Source: Mycobacterium sp. IS-1742
GTDB lineage: Bacteria > Actinomycetota > Actinomycetes > Mycobacteriales > Mycobacteriaceae
DNA length: 64,000 bases
Assembly: GCF_001500125.1 (NCBI RefSeq)
Contig: NZ_LQIV01000007.1
Location: 1 to 64,000 of the forward strand
Direction: 5' to 3'
Positions 1 through 12,229 of this stretch are shown piece after piece. The notes beneath the pieces are model-generated. The model was not told where the DNA came from and made no database searches. It saw only the letters and a list, made by a program, of their open reading frames with translations. The translations under genes were made by a program, and so were the position numbers. Position 1 is the stretch's first letter. The number at the start of each line of letters is the position of its first letter.

Positions 1-49
1 CACGCCGCCAGCGTTCGTCCTGAGCCAGGATCAAACTCTCCAAACAAAA
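1..49 (-). rRNA. rrs: 16S rRNA, 5' end only (gene runs off the left edge)
   Basis: The reverse strand reads through the universal 16S start region, including AGAGTTTGATCCTGGCTCAG, immediately preceded by the TTTTGTTTGG typical of the mature mycobacterial 5' end. Only about 49 nt of the gene lie in the window. It follows murA in the same direction, which is the classical location of the rrnA operon in mycobacteria. The exact mature end (position 48-50) is set by analogy, not by visible processing evidence. Confidence 0.95.
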
Positions 50-171
50 CCTCAAAAAGGCAATCAGGAAAATCCGATCACAACCAGAAACATCTGGCAA
101 AAAACAACCACACCCCTAAACGGGAAAAAGAGGCATGGCACAACAAAAAACAACAAACAAAAACCACCAAA

Positions 172-194
172 CACACTATTGAGTTCTCAAACAA
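172..194 (-). promoter_or_regulatory. rrn leader antitermination (nut-like) motif
   Basis: The reverse strand contains TTGTTTGAGAACTCAATAG followed by TGTG, a block strongly conserved in mycobacterial pre-16S leaders and associated with NusB/NusE (boxA-like) antitermination and early processing. It lies about 125 nt upstream of the mature 16S end. The rest of the leader (50-171) is T-rich on the transcribed strand and holds the 5' arm for RNase III processing, whose partner arm lies outside the window. Confidence 0.7.
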
Positions 195-221
195 CACACC
201 CGCTGAGCAGGCAACCCCGAT

Positions 222-250
222 ACTGTACTGCATTGTTTCGAGGAAGTCAA
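222..250 (-). promoter_or_regulatory. rrn promoter, proximal (TTGACT-17-TACAGT)
   Basis: Reverse strand: -35 box TTGACT at 250-245, a 17-nt spacer, and -10 box TACAGT at 227-222, followed by ATCGG. This is an excellent SigA-type promoter just upstream of the leader antitermination motif, in the position of the main 16S promoter (PCL1-like) of mycobacterial rrnA. The predicted start is near 215. The promoter call is sequence-based; the comparison to PCL1 is by position. Confidence 0.75.
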
Positions 251-260
251 CCAGGTTCCT

Positions 261-281
261 CCCGGGCCTTTCGGCCGGGGG
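261..281 (-). other. GC-rich hairpin between the two rrn promoters
   Basis: The strand reads CCCGGGCC, TTTC, GGCCGGGGG, giving a stem of about 7 bp with one bulged base and a GAAA-type loop on the rrn transcript. It is transcribed only from the distal promoter. No T-run follows, so it does not look like an intrinsic terminator; it could be a murA transcript end or a leader fold. Confidence 0.4.
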
Positions 282-298
282 CCTGCGGTATGTCCGAT

Positions 299-327
299 AG
301 CTTACGCACAGGTTGCGCTGATGCCAA
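299..327 (-). promoter_or_regulatory. rrn promoter, distal (TTGGCA-17-TAAGCT)
   Basis: Reverse strand: TTGGCA at 327-322, 17-nt spacer, TAAGCT at 304-299, followed by ATCGG. The same ATCGG follows the -10 box of the proximal promoter, suggesting two related rRNA promoters in tandem. It lies between the murA stop and the proximal promoter, matching the multi-promoter arrangement known for rrnA of fast-growing mycobacteria. Confidence 0.6.
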
Positions 328-384
328 AATCGCCTGGTCAGAGCCCTGCCAACCGCTATTTGGGCGGCGTCAGCGGTCCGGCGG

Positions 385-1638
385 CTACACCACGCGCTCG
401 ATCTCGGCGCCCAGGCTCTGGAGGTTCTCCACGAACAGCGGATAGCCGCGGTCGATGTGGAACACGTCGTGGACCTCGGTGTCGCCGTCGGCGACCAGGC
501 CGGCGAGCACCAGGCCCGCGCCGGCCCGGATGTCCGACGACCACACCGGGGCGCTCGACAACTGCGGGATCCCCCGCACCACGGCGTGGTGCCCGTCTGT
601 GCGGGCGTCGGCGCCCAGCCGGATCATCTCCTCGACGAACCGGAACCGCGCTTCGAAGACGTTCTCCGTGATCATCGACGTGCCGTCGGCGATGGCCGCC
701 AACCCGATCGCCATCGGTTGCAGATCGGTCGGGAACCCGGGGAACGGCAGGGTCGCGACGTTGACCGCCTTCGGCCGCTCGTACTGCACGACCCGGAAAC
801 CGTTGTCGTCCTGGGTGACGGTCGCGCCGGCGTCGTGCAGTTTGTGCAGCACCAACTGCAGGTGCTGCGGGTCGACGCCGGTGACCGAGATGTCCCCGCG
901 GGTCATCGCCGCGGCGATCCCCCACGTCGCGGCGACGATCCGGTCGCCGATCACCCGGTGTTCGGTGGGATAGAGACGGTCGACACCCGTGATCGTCAGC
1001 GTGGACGACCCGGCGCCGGTGACCTGCGCCCCCATCTGGTTGAGCATCGCGCACAGATCCACCACGTCCGGCTCCCTGGCCGCGTTGTGGATCGTCGTCA
1101 CCCCCGTGGCGAGCACCGCCGCCATCAGGATGTTCTCGGTGGCCCCGACCGACGGGAACTCCAGCTGGATCTCCGCGCCGTGCAGTTCGTCGGCCTCGGC
1201 GACCACGCATCCGTGCTCGATGTTGCAGCGGGCCCCGAGCTGGCGCAGCCCCGCCTGATGCATGTCCAGCGGTCGCGATCCGATCGCATCGCCGCCGGGC
1301 AACGCCACACGGGCGCGCTTGCACCGCCCGACCAGCGGACCCAGCACACACACCGAGGCGCGGAACTGGCGCACCGCGGCGAAGTCGGCGTCGTACTTCG
1401 GTTCGTCCGGTGAGGTGATGCGCACGACGTCGCCGTCGAGCTCGACTGTGGCGCCGAGCCCGCGGAGCACCTCGGCCATCAACGGGACGTCGAGGATGTC
1501 GGGGCAGTTCGTGATCGTGCTCGTGCCCTCGGCCAGCAGCGACGCGGCCATCAGCTTCAGCACGCTGTTCTTCGCTCCACCCACCGCGACTTCGCCCGAT
1601 AACCGGTTGCCGCCGGTCACCACGAATCGCTCGCTCAC
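385..1638 (-). CDS. murA: UDP-N-acetylglucosamine 1-carboxyvinyltransferase MurA
   Basis: First committed step of peptidoglycan synthesis: transfers enolpyruvate from PEP to UDP-GlcNAc in the cytoplasm. The 417-aa product is full length for the family and shows the substrate-binding GGAKNSVLK near residues 20-28 and the catalytic loop [10 protein letters not shown]. The usual catalytic Cys is Asp117 here, as in M. tuberculosis, which gives intrinsic fosfomycin resistance. A longer frame exists upstream, but GTG at 1638 starts the conserved [10 protein letters not shown] and sits 7 nt after a clear -10 box, so a leaderless transcript is likely. It is followed by the rRNA operon and divergent from the adenosyltransferase gene. 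Confidence 0.96.
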   Translation of the reverse strand: MSERFVVTGGNRLSGEVAVGGAKNSVLKLMAASLLAEGTSTITNCPDILDVPLMAEVLRGLGATVELDGDVVRITSPDEPKYDADFAAVRQFRASVCVLGPLVGRCKRARVALPGGDAIGSRPLDMHQAGLRQLGARCNIEHGCVVAEADELHGAEIQLEFPSVGATENILMAAVLATGVTTIHNAAREPDVVDLCAMLNQMGAQVTGAGSSTLTITGVDRLYPTEHRVIGDRIVAATWGIAAAMTRGDISVTGVDPQHLQLVLHKLHDAGATVTQDDNGFRVVQYERPKAVNVATLPFPGFPTDLQPMAIGLAAIADGTSMITENVFEARFRFVEEMIRLGADARTDGHHAVVRGIPQLSSAPVWSSDIRAGAGLVLAGLVADGDTEVHDVFHIDRGYPLFVENLQSLGAEIERVV

Positions 1639-1645
1639 GCCGGTC

Positions 1646-1674
1646 AGTGTAAACAGCGGCTCCGGCCATGTCAG
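1646..1674 (-). promoter_or_regulatory. murA promoter (CTGACA-17-TACACT)
   Basis: Reverse strand: CTGACA at 1674-1669, 17-nt spacer, TACACT at 1651-1646, then 7 nt (GACCGGC) before the GTG of murA. The spacing places the transcript start at or beside the start codon, that is, a leaderless mRNA with no Shine-Dalgarno. The two boxes match SigA consensus well. Confidence 0.65.
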
Positions 1675-1708
1675 TTTCCGAGGAGGTCTGCACACCGTGC
1701 GCGCCTAG

Positions 1709-1714
1709 TACGGT
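1709..1714 (+). promoter_or_regulatory. -10 box for a leaderless adenosyltransferase mRNA
   Basis: TACGGT (TANNNT type) ends 7 nt before the ATG at 1722. No Shine-Dalgarno is present in those 7 nt. No good -35 box is seen, which is common for mycobacterial promoters. Confidence 0.45.
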
Positions 1715-1721
1715 TTGAGCC

Positions 1722-2288
1722 ATGGCCGTGCATCTGACCCGCATCTACACCCGCACCGGTGACGACGGGACCACGGGACTCAGCGACTTCAGCCGTGTGA
1801 GCAAGAACGACCCGCGCCTGGTCGCGTACGCCGACTGTGACGAGACGAACGCCGCCATCGGCGTCGCGATCGCACTCGGCGATCCGCCGGAGCGCATCTG
1901 CGCCGTCCTGCGCCAGGTCCAGAACGACCTGTTCGACGCGGGTGCGGACCTGTCCACCCCGGTCGCGGAGAATCCCGAGTACCCGCCGCTGCGCATCGCG
2001 CAGGGTTACATCGACCGACTCGAGTCCTGGTGCGACGAGTTCAACGAGCCGCTGCCGGCACTGACCTCGTTCATCCTGCCGGGCGGGACACCGTTGTCGG
2101 CGCAGCTGCACGTCGCGCGCACGGTGGCCCGGCGCGCCGAGCGCTCGGCGTGGGAGGCGGTGGCCGCGCACGGCGAGACCATCAGCGTGCTGCCGGCGAA
2201 GTACCTCAACCGGCTGTCGGATCTGCTGTTCATCCTGTCGCGCGTCGCCAATCCCGACGGCGACGTGCTGTGGAAACCCGGCGGATGA
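1722..2288 (+). CDS. PduO-type ATP:cob(I)alamin adenosyltransferase
   Basis: Transfers adenosyl from ATP to cob(I)alamin to make coenzyme B12, used by methylmalonyl-CoA mutase and other enzymes. The 188-aa protein carries the N-terminal ATP-binding RTGDDGTTGL (residues about 11-20) and the conserved stretch around DETNAAIG, both diagnostic of the PduO family rather than CobA. It sits divergently from murA, as Rv1314c does in M. tuberculosis. The ATG lies 7 nt after a TANNNT box. It is not the CobO of corrin synthesis, which is a different family. Confidence 0.93.
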   Translation: MAVHLTRIYTRTGDDGTTGLSDFSRVSKNDPRLVAYADCDETNAAIGVAIALGDPPERICAVLRQVQNDLFDAGADLSTPVAENPEYPPLRIAQGYIDRLESWCDEFNEPLPALTSFILPGGTPLSAQLHVARTVARRAERSAWEAVAAHGETISVLPAKYLNRLSDLLFILSRVANPDGDVLWKPGG

Positions 2289-2327
2289 GCGCTTGCGCGA
2301 AGACCATCGAACCCGGCGGATGAGCGC
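2275..2327 (+). repeat. Short direct repeat at the 3' end of the adenosyltransferase gene
   Basis: AACCCGGCGGATGAGCGC occurs at 2275-2292, including the stop codon, and again at 2310-2327, a 35-bp period. The second copy fills the gap before the convergent DUF2550 stop. This looks like a local duplication of the gene end. Confidence 0.7.
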
Positions 2328-2330
2328 CTG

Positions 2331-2777
2331 CTAGACGCTGCGGCGCCGGGCCCGCGGCGACGGCCGCGATTCGAGCCAGGACAGGAACGCCGTCAGCGCT
2401 CCCCGGTCCAGCGCGATCTCGTAGCCGCGCCGGCGTTCGGGGCTGGTGTCGCGCAGTTCCAGCACGACGATCTCGTGAGTCATGATGTCGAACTCGTCAC
2501 CGCGCGGACTGCGCCGGGACACGATCTCCAGACCACGTCGGCTGAGCCGGCGATCGGGCCACCAGCGCAGGCTCGACAACCGGTAGAAGCCGGCTTCGCC
2601 TCCGCGGTAACGCATGACCCCGTGCCGCCAGCCGTGGCCGCCGACCGCGGGGACGTCACGCAGGATGGCCGCCGTGCCACCGACCTGACGCAGTTTCCAC
2701 AGGCGGTAGGACAGCGCGACGACGACCAGCAACAGCACGCCGATGAGCGCGACCATGCCCCACATGGACGCGCTCAT
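2331..2777 (-). CDS. DUF2550 single-pass membrane protein
   Basis: 148 aa with one N-terminal transmembrane helix (about residues 7-25, WGMVALIGVLLLVVVALSYR) and a cytoplasmic domain rich in Arg and Trp, the pattern of the actinobacterial DUF2550 family (Rv1312-like). It follows atpC by 8 bp in the same direction, so it is probably the last gene of the ATP synthase transcript. Its function is unknown; the fixed position behind atpC suggests, but does not prove, a membrane or bioenergetic role. The C-terminus is very basic (ARRRSV). Confidence 0.85.
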   Translation of the reverse strand: MSASMWGMVALIGVLLLVVVALSYRLWKLRQVGGTAAILRDVPAVGGHGWRHGVMRYRGGEAGFYRLSSLRWWPDRRLSRRGLEIVSRRSPRGDEFDIMTHEIVVLELRDTSPERRRGYEIALDRGALTAFLSWLESRPSPRARRRSV

Positions 2778-2785
2778 CGGTGCCG

Positions 2786-3151
2786 TTAGTCGATCTGGCC
2801 CAGCGCGCGAAGCCGCGCGCGACCCCGTGCGGCCGTCGCCGGGTCGTCGGACTCGGAGTCACGACGAGCCTCGTCGGCGTTGATCTCCGACTCCAGTTCG
2901 GCCGTCTCGGCGAGGATGATCACACCGGACTCGGTCACCGACATGAAGCCACCGCCGACCGCGACGCGCAGATCCTCCTCGCCCTCGCGCTCGACGCGCA
3001 CCATGGCGTCGTCGACGAGTTGAGCCACCAGAGGGATGTGCCGCGGCAGGATGCCGATCTCACCGGAGGTGGTGCGGGTGAAGACGAACGTCGCCTTACC
3101 CGACCAGATCTCCCGCTCGACGGCGACGATGTCAACGTCAAGGTCGGCCAT
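2786..3151 (-). CDS. atpC: ATP synthase F1 epsilon subunit
   Basis: 121-aa central-stalk subunit that couples rotation to catalysis and can inhibit ATP hydrolysis. The N-terminal beta-sandwich motif [13 protein letters not shown] is intact, and the C-terminal helical part is short, as in mycobacteria. The gene starts 2 bp after the atpD stop and belongs to the atpIBEFHAGDC operon. Confidence 0.96.
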   Translation of the reverse strand: MADLDVDIVAVEREIWSGKATFVFTRTTSGEIGILPRHIPLVAQLVDDAMVRVEREGEEDLRVAVGGGFMSVTESGVIILAETAELESEINADEARRDSESDDPATAARGRARLRALGQID

Positions 3152-3153
3152 CG

Positions 3154-4704
<1,551 letters not shown>

Positions 4705-4721
4705 CTAGCTATTTCGCTGGG

Positions 4722-5651
4722 CTACTTCTTGGCGGCGTCCGCGAGCGCGTTCGCGCCACCGACGATCTCGCTGATTTCCTGGGTGATCTGGGACTGCCGT
4801 TCGCGGTTGGCCATCAGCGTCAGGTCCTTGATCAGGTCGTCGGCGTTGTCGGACGCCGACTTCATGGCGCGCCGGCGCGAGGCCGACTCCGATGCCGCCG
4901 CCTCGAGAAGCGCGGCGAAGATGCGCGTCGAGACGTACCGCGGCAGCAGCGCGTCGAACAGCGTCTCGGCGCTCGGCTCGAAGGAGAACAGCGTGTGCGG
5001 TTCGTTCTGGTCCTCCTCGCTGTACTCCACCTCCATCGGCGCGATACGTCGGGCGACCGCCGACTGCGAGAGCATCGACCGGAACTCGGTGAACACGATG
5101 TGCAGTTCGTCGAGTCCGAGCACGCCGTCCGCACCGGCGTCATCGCCCTCGTCGTCGACGCCGGCCATGAACGCCTCCACCAGCGTGCCGCCGATCTCCT
5201 GGGCGTGCTCGTAGTTGGGCCGCTCGGAGAAGCCGGTCCACGACTCGGTGATGTCCCAGTTCCGGAAGCTGTAGTAGCCGAGCGCCTTTCGGCCGACCAC
5301 GTACAGCACCGGTTCCTTGCCCTCTTCACGCAGCAGCGAGAACAGCTCCTCGGAGCGACGGAACACGTTGGCGTTGTAGGCACCGGCCAGACCACGGTCG
5401 GACGACACCACCAGCACGCCGGCCCGCCGCGGCTTCTCACGTTCGACGAGCAGCGGATGGTCCAGGGCGCTGGCGCTGGCGAGTTCCGTCAGCATGTTGG
5501 TGATCTCGCGGTCGTAGGGCCGAGCCGCTTCGACTCGAGCCTGCGCCTTGGCGATACGCGAGGTCGCGATCAGCTCCTGGGCCTTGGTGATCTTCTTGAT
5601 CGACCCGGCGGAGCGGATGCGGCCGCGCAGTTCGCGCAGTGTGGCAGCCAT
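4722..5651 (-). CDS. atpG: ATP synthase F1 gamma subunit
   Basis: 309-aa rotor shaft of F1. It starts with [14 protein letters not shown] and has the [12 protein letters not shown] signature at about 84-95. Residues about 166-179 ([14 protein letters not shown]) are the mycobacterial gamma-loop insert, reported for M. tuberculosis as important for coupling and absent from human ATP synthase. Located between atpA (14 bp) and atpD. Confidence 0.96.
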   Translation of the reverse strand: MAATLRELRGRIRSAGSIKKITKAQELIATSRIAKAQARVEAARPYDREITNMLTELASASALDHPLLVEREKPRRAGVLVVSSDRGLAGAYNANVFRRSEELFSLLREEGKEPVLYVVGRKALGYYSFRNWDITESWTGFSERPNYEHAQEIGGTLVEAFMAGVDDEGDDAGADGVLGLDELHIVFTEFRSMLSQSAVARRIAPMEVEYSEEDQNEPHTLFSFEPSAETLFDALLPRYVSTRIFAALLEAAASESASRRRAMKSASDNADDLIKDLTLMANRERQSQITQEISEIVGGANALADAAKK

Positions 5652-5665
5652 GGGTTATGAGCGCC

Positions 5666-7312
<1,647 letters not shown>

Positions 7313-7357
7313 GGGTTCGTCTTCCTGCCTTCGTGTTGAGTCTGGTGGTGTTCGGAG

Positions 7358-8689
7358 TTAGTCGGGCAGCTGGGTTTCAGCCGAAGCCAGCCGCGAAGCC
7401 AGTGACCCGTCGATCACCTCGTCGCCCACGGCGATGGTGAGGCCGCCGAGCATGTCGGGGTCGACGTGCAGCTGCACCGATGCCGGGCGGCCGTAGATCC
7501 GGCCGAGCACCTCGGTGAGCCGGGTGCGCTGCGCATCGCTGAGCTCCGCCGCGGCGTTGACGTGCGCCACGACCTCGCCGCGCCGAGCCACTGCGAGCTC
7601 GGCCAGTTCACGCACTGCCTCGTCGGCGCGCTCGCCGCGCAGCAGGTCCACCGTCTGCGCCAGCAGCGCCCTGGTGGTCTCCCCCGCCTGGTTCTCGAGC
7701 AGCCGGTCCAGTAGACCGATCCGGCCGTCGACGGGGGTGGTGTAGTCACTGAGCACCGAGCTCAACCGCGACTCCGAGTCCAGGATCCGGCTGAACCGGA
7801 AGAGCTGGTCCTCGACCTCGCTGGTCTCGTCGTTGCGCTCCGCGCGCACCAGCAGTGCCAGCCGCGCCGTGTGCCGGATCGCGTAGTCCAGATCGGATTC
7901 GTCCGACCACCGTTGCGTCACAGCGGCTTTGACGACCTCGAGCGCGGTGTCCGAGACCTTGCCGGAGAGCACGGCCTCCGCCAGGTTGGCCTTCGCCTCG
8001 CCGTTCTCGGTGGGCTCGCCGAAGTGCTTGCTCAACACCGGCTCGGTCTTGAGCAGCTTGGCGACGGCCGCCAGGTCGTCGGCGAGCGACGTCAGGCCGT
8101 CGGCGTCGACGTCGGCGGTCAGCTCGTCGAACCGCGACACCAGCGCCTTGAGCGCTTCCCGGCTCGTCGAGCGCAGCCGCGCACCCACGGCGTCGCCGAG
8201 CACGGCATCCGAAGGCGCCATGGCGTCGAGTTCGTCGAGGAACCGGTCGACGGTTGCCGACCGGTTGTCGTCGTCGGAGACATGATCGCGGACCAGTTCG
8301 CGGGCCCGGGCCACCGACTCGGTGCCGAGATGGGCACGGAGTTCGCGGATCAGTTGCTGGCGCAGCAGCTGCACCTGCGCCTGCCCCTGGACCTTGATCC
8401 GCTCCACCTCGGCGTCGGCCTGTGCGCGCATCTGCTCGGCGATCTTCTCGGCGTCCGCACGGGCCTCGGCGACCACGCGCTTGGCGTCCTCCTCGGCGTC
8501 CTTGACCGCCTTGGCGTGCTGCTGATCCGCCTGCGCCACCTTGTTCGCCGCGGTCGAGCTCTCCTCGAGCTGACGGCGCACCGTCTCCTGCTGCGCGGTC
8601 ATCATGCGCCGCACCGGCGGCACCACGAAGCGCACGAGCAGGAACACGATGACCGCGAACCCGATGAGCTGACCGATGAATGTCGACAT
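7358..8689 (-). CDS. atpH: ATP synthase b-delta fusion subunit
   Basis: 443 aa. Residues 1-25 form a membrane helix, and about 30-110 a long charged helix, together resembling a second b subunit; the C-terminal 250 or so residues are the delta subunit (peripheral stalk cap on F1). This fusion is characteristic of mycobacteria and relatives. The start at 8689 lies 3 bp after the atpF stop, indicating translational coupling. The predicted hairpin stalk pairs with AtpF. Confidence 0.95.
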   Translation of the reverse strand: MSTFIGQLIGFAVIVFLLVRFVVPPVRRMMTAQQETVRRQLEESSTAANKVAQADQQHAKAVKDAEEDAKRVVAEARADAEKIAEQMRAQADAEVERIKVQGQAQVQLLRQQLIRELRAHLGTESVARARELVRDHVSDDDNRSATVDRFLDELDAMAPSDAVLGDAVGARLRSTSREALKALVSRFDELTADVDADGLTSLADDLAAVAKLLKTEPVLSKHFGEPTENGEAKANLAEAVLSGKVSDTALEVVKAAVTQRWSDESDLDYAIRHTARLALLVRAERNDETSEVEDQLFRFSRILDSESRLSSVLSDYTTPVDGRIGLLDRLLENQAGETTRALLAQTVDLLRGERADEAVRELAELAVARRGEVVAHVNAAAELSDAQRTRLTEVLGRIYGRPASVQLHVDPDMLGGLTIAVGDEVIDGSLASRLASAETQLPD

Positions 8690-8692
8690 GCG

Positions 8693-9205
8693 CTACCGTC
8701 CCTGGCTCGTCGCGGCGGCGCTGGAGATGTCGACGCCGAGGACGCGGCTGGCCAGCGTGGCCGACAACGTCTCGATCGACGACTGCAGTTCGCCCGCGGT
8801 CTGCTGCCCCTGGCGGGACAGCTCTTCGTTGGTCTTCTGCAGAGTGGCCGCCGATTCCTCGCTGGCGCGCGACCGCATGTCCTCGAGGATCTTGCGACCC
8901 TCGCCGCGGGCCTCGTCCCGGATGCCCGAGGCGTCACGACGCGCCTTGGCCATCACCTTCTGGGAGTCGGCCTGGGCGGCGGCGAACAGTTCGGCCGACT
9001 TGCGGTTGTCCTCAACCGTCTTGGTGACCATTGCCTCGCGCTCTTGCAGCACCTTGCTGATCGGGGGCACCACCCATTTGGCGATGACACCCAGGACGAT
9101 CAGGAAGATGAGCAGCACGAAGAAGAAGGTGCCGTTGGGGACGAGGAAGTTGCTTCCTCCCCCACCGCCCTCCGCGGCCAAGATGGTCGTGCTCAGGTCA
9201 CCCAT
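8693..9205 (-). CDS. atpF: ATP synthase F0 b subunit
   Basis: Peripheral-stalk subunit with one membrane helix (about residues 20-42, [20 protein letters not shown]) followed by a long coiled-coil-like charged helix. The frame extends to a TTG at 9220, but ATG at 9205 ([10 protein letters not shown]) matches the usual mycobacterial N-terminus and gives 170 aa. The gene follows atpE by 21 bp. Confidence 0.93.
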   Translation of the reverse strand: MGDLSTTILAAEGGGGGSNFLVPNGTFFFVLLIFLIVLGVIAKWVVPPISKVLQEREAMVTKTVEDNRKSAELFAAAQADSQKVMAKARRDASGIRDEARGEGRKILEDMRSRASEESAATLQKTNEELSRQGQQTAGELQSSIETLSATLASRVLGVDISSAAATSQGR

Positions 9206-9226
9206 GACTGAAGATTCCAATACCGA

Positions 9227-9475
<249 letters not shown>

Positions 9476-9547
9476 TTATCCTCCTTGATATCTGGTAGTC
9501 GCCTACCAGGACGTGGGTCGAGCGTTGATATCGAGCGGTCGTGCAGG

Positions 9548-10303
9548 TCAGTGGTGGTCTTCTTCGAGCTCCATCGACTGGCTGAAGTACAGGATGGTCA
9601 GCAGCGCGAAGATGAACGCCTGGATCGCGCCGACGAAGAGGTCGAAGCTCTTCCAGATCGCGTTGGGCGCCCACATGATCCACGGCGGGAACAGCGCGAT
9701 CAGGGCGACCAGGATGCCGCCGGCGAAGATGTTGCCGAAGAGTCGCAGCGACAGCGAGATCGGCTTGGCGAGTTCCTCGACCAGGTTGATCGGCGCGAGG
9801 ATCGCGACGTGACCCTTCAGCAGCTTCTTCGGGTGGCCGAGCACGCCACGGCGCCAGAACCCGGCGGCGTGGTAGGCGATGAACACGAAGAGCGCGAGCG
9901 CCAGCACGAAGTTGATGTCGGACGCCGCCGGCTTGAGCAGCTCGTGGATGCCGGTCTCGTCCTTGTACTGCACGGGCAGCACGGACAGCCAGTTGGCGAT
10001 GAGGATGAACGCGAAGAGCGTCACGGCCAGGGGCAGCACGAAACCGGCCACCCGCATCCCGATGGCCGCCTCGATCTGATTGCGCATCTGGACCGTCAGC
10101 GTCTCCCAGAACAACTGGACACCGTTGGGCACCCCGGTGGAGGTGACCTTCGCGCGCAGGAAGAACGCCAGCCCGAGCACGATCGCGGCGGCGATCGCGG
10201 TGGACAGCAGCGTATCGGTGTTGACCGTCAGCCCGAACCAGTTGGCCTCGGTGTGGTGGCCGACCTGGATGCCGCTCTCCGCGGCGAGGAACGTCTGCGT
10301 CAT
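9548..10303 (-). CDS. atpB: ATP synthase F0 a subunit
   Basis: 251-aa polytopic membrane protein forming the proton half-channels next to the c-ring. The essential Arg lies in [13 protein letters not shown]. The N-terminus, with [19 protein letters not shown], matches mycobacterial AtpB. The start codon overlaps the atpI stop by 4 nt, so atpI and atpB are translationally coupled. Confidence 0.97.
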   Translation of the reverse strand: MTQTFLAAESGIQVGHHTEANWFGLTVNTDTLLSTAIAAAIVLGLAFFLRAKVTSTGVPNGVQLFWETLTVQMRNQIEAAIGMRVAGFVLPLAVTLFAFILIANWLSVLPVQYKDETGIHELLKPAASDINFVLALALFVFIAYHAAGFWRRGVLGHPKKLLKGHVAILAPINLVEELAKPISLSLRLFGNIFAGGILVALIALFPPWIMWAPNAIWKSFDLFVGAIQAFIFALLTILYFSQSMELEEDHH

Positions 10304-10773
10304 TGCTGTGGAGTCTCTCCTTCGAGTCCCGTTCCCCCAGTGCTCCCCGCATCCGCGTCAGCGGCCTGGGCCTTGAGTTTCTTCACGACCGGCAGGGTCG
10401 TGGACGCCACCAGGATCACCTGGAACAACGCCATGCCGAACACCACGCCCAGCCCCTGGGGCTTGAACACGTAGGCGATGGTCAGGCCGATCACGGTCAT
10501 GATCAGCAGTCGGGTGGCCGAGTTCATGGCCATGTTGCGCTTGAGGGGATGGTCCTTCGCGGTGATGGACTCGACCGAACGCTGGATCATCACGGCGTTG
10601 GTCAGGCCGAGCGCGAGGCCGATCGCGAAGAACAGCCCCACCATCGGGACTCCGAGAAGTGCCGCGGCGACCGCGGCGACCGCGGCCAGTGCCACGCAGA
10701 TGACGAGCAGACGGACAGGCCGGAAGGCAACTGCCGGCAACACCAACGGCGCGTCCTGCGCTGGCGTCGTCAC
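10300..10773 (-). CDS. atpI: AtpI-like membrane protein at the head of the ATP synthase operon
   Basis: 157 aa with four predicted membrane segments, in the position of Rv1303 and atpI of other bacteria. It is thought to help c-ring assembly or cation supply, but the role in mycobacteria is not settled. GTG start at 10773 preceded by GAGGTG with good spacing. The last 30 residues are Gly/Ala/Asp-rich and not conserved in character. It overlaps atpB by 4 nt. Confidence 0.85.
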   Translation of the reverse strand: MTTPAQDAPLVLPAVAFRPVRLLVICVALAAVAAVAAALLGVPMVGLFFAIGLALGLTNAVMIQRSVESITAKDHPLKRNMAMNSATRLLIMTVIGLTIAYVFKPQGLGVVFGMALFQVILVASTTLPVVKKLKAQAADADAGSTGGTGLEGETPQQ

Positions 10774-11019
10774 TGCTTCACCTCAATCCGCGGTTGGTGG
10801 GACCCGTGTCGATTCCTGTCAGTAACCTGCAGAGCGTATCGGAGGGCTACGGACTCGCTGGAATCACCCAAGGGGTACTCCCTTTTTGTCGGTCTGAAAC
10901 GGTCCGATTCGGTGGCGAAACCGACGGTCCGGTGGCCGGCAACCCGCGAGGTTTCTGGTGCTCCTGGCTGGGTTCTAGCAGCACGTTACCACATGGTAGG
11001 CAGCCCTAAACCGGGCCTA
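10774..11019. other. Intergenic region between wecA and the atp operon
   Basis: No ORF with coding character. The atpI ribosome site (GAGGTG) is at its left edge. A weak -10 candidate TACGCT (reverse strand, 10838-10833) has no matching -35. A hairpin with a 3-nt bulge (GTAGG..GCCC / GGGC..CTAC, 10996-11020) immediately follows wecA but has no T-run. AAGGG-GTACT-CCCTT (10870-10884) is a small inverted repeat. The operon promoter could not be placed with confidence. Confidence 0.4.
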
Positions 11020-12219
11020 CTACTTTTTGTCGTACACGCTTTCCGCTGCCACTTCCCGGCGCCGGAGCAACGGCACGAGGGTCACGACGACGGCCACCGC
11101 GGTCGCCCCCAGCATGACCATCCCGGTGTGGCGCGGATCGAAGAAGATCGTGCTCGCCGCGCCGAGGGCGACGATGCCCACCCACATGTAGATCAGCAGC
11201 ACCACCCGGCGGTGCGAGTGGCCGATCTCCAGCAACCGGTGGTGCAGATGCATCTTGTCGGGGCTGAACGGGCTGAGACCCGCCCGGGTGCGCCGGATGA
11301 TCGCCAGCAGCATGTCCAGCGCCGGGACGAACATGACCGCGACGACCAGCAGGAAGGGTGACAGCAGCGCGAAGACGTCGCGCGCCCCGTAGGCCGTCTG
11401 CGAGATCGGCCCGGCCGCGGTGGTCGATGCCGCGGCCAGCATGAGGCCGATCAGCATCGAACCGGAGTCGCCCATGAAGATCCTGGCCTTGTGGAAGTTG
11501 TGCGGCAGGAAGCCCAGGCAGGCGCCTGCGAGCACCACCGAGATCACCGCGGGCGGGTAGAACAGCACGTCACCGCCGTGATCGCGCAGCAGGCCGACGG
11601 AGAACAGGCAGATCGCCAGCGCCGTGATCAGCCCGAGTCCGGCTGCCAGACCGTCGAGTCCGTCGACGAAGTTCATCGCGTTGACGATCGCCACCGTGAG
11701 CGCCAGGGTCAGCAGGATCGACGCGACCTGGTCGAGCACGATGGTGCCGACGCCGCCGATCGGGATGTACAGCACGCTCCACGCCACGCCCATGGTCACC
11801 ATCACGCTGGCCGCGGTGAGCTGACCGGCGAACTTGGTGAGCGCGTCGAGTCCCCACCGGTCGTCGATCAGCCCGATCGCCATGATCAGCCCACCGGCCA
11901 CGACGACGGCGGGCATGCCGGTGGAGTAGACGAAGCCGCGGGTGAGCGCGGGCAGCTGGGAGGCCAGCAGTACCGCACAGGCGACGCCGACGTACATCGC
12001 CAGCCCTCCCATCCGCGGGGTGGGCTGGACGTGGACGTCGCGTTCACGCGGGTAGGCCACCGCACCCAACCGGGTGGCGAGGACACGCACCCACCCGGTG
12101 GCGAGGTAGGTGATGATCGCGGCCGTCAGGCCGACGAGGACGAGCTCGCGCAGCGGCACGCCCGCGCCGCGATCCGAGAGCGCAAGGTACTCGACCATCA
12201 CCGCGAAACGGTACTGCAC
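11020..12219 (-). CDS. wecA: Decaprenyl-phosphate GlcNAc-1-phosphate transferase WecA
   Basis: Integral membrane enzyme that moves GlcNAc-1-P from UDP-GlcNAc to decaprenyl phosphate, the first step of arabinogalactan linker synthesis and a tunicamycin-sensitive step. About 11 membrane helices are predicted. Visible motifs are the Mg-binding IDDRWGLDA, the NFVDGLDGLAAG loop, HNFHKARIFMGDSGS and the histidine motif DKMHLHHRLL. 399 aa, GTG start at 12219 (MQYRF), as in Rv1302. It lies 10 bp after sua5. Confidence 0.95.
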   Translation of the reverse strand: MQYRFAVMVEYLALSDRGAGVPLRELVLVGLTAAIITYLATGWVRVLATRLGAVAYPRERDVHVQPTPRMGGLAMYVGVACAVLLASQLPALTRGFVYSTGMPAVVVAGGLIMAIGLIDDRWGLDALTKFAGQLTAASVMVTMGVAWSVLYIPIGGVGTIVLDQVASILLTLALTVAIVNAMNFVDGLDGLAAGLGLITALAICLFSVGLLRDHGGDVLFYPPAVISVVLAGACLGFLPHNFHKARIFMGDSGSMLIGLMLAAASTTAAGPISQTAYGARDVFALLSPFLLVVAVMFVPALDMLLAIIRRTRAGLSPFSPDKMHLHHRLLEIGHSHRRVVLLIYMWVGIVALGAASTIFFDPRHTGMVMLGATAVAVVVTLVPLLRRREVAAESVYDKK

Positions 12220-12229
12220 GCAGCTGTGC

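Noticed and set aside
10774..11019. Promoter of the atp operon
   Set aside because: Several TANNNT boxes exist on the reverse strand, but none has a plausible -35 at 16-19 nt or a good distance to the GTG, so none is listed as a promoter.
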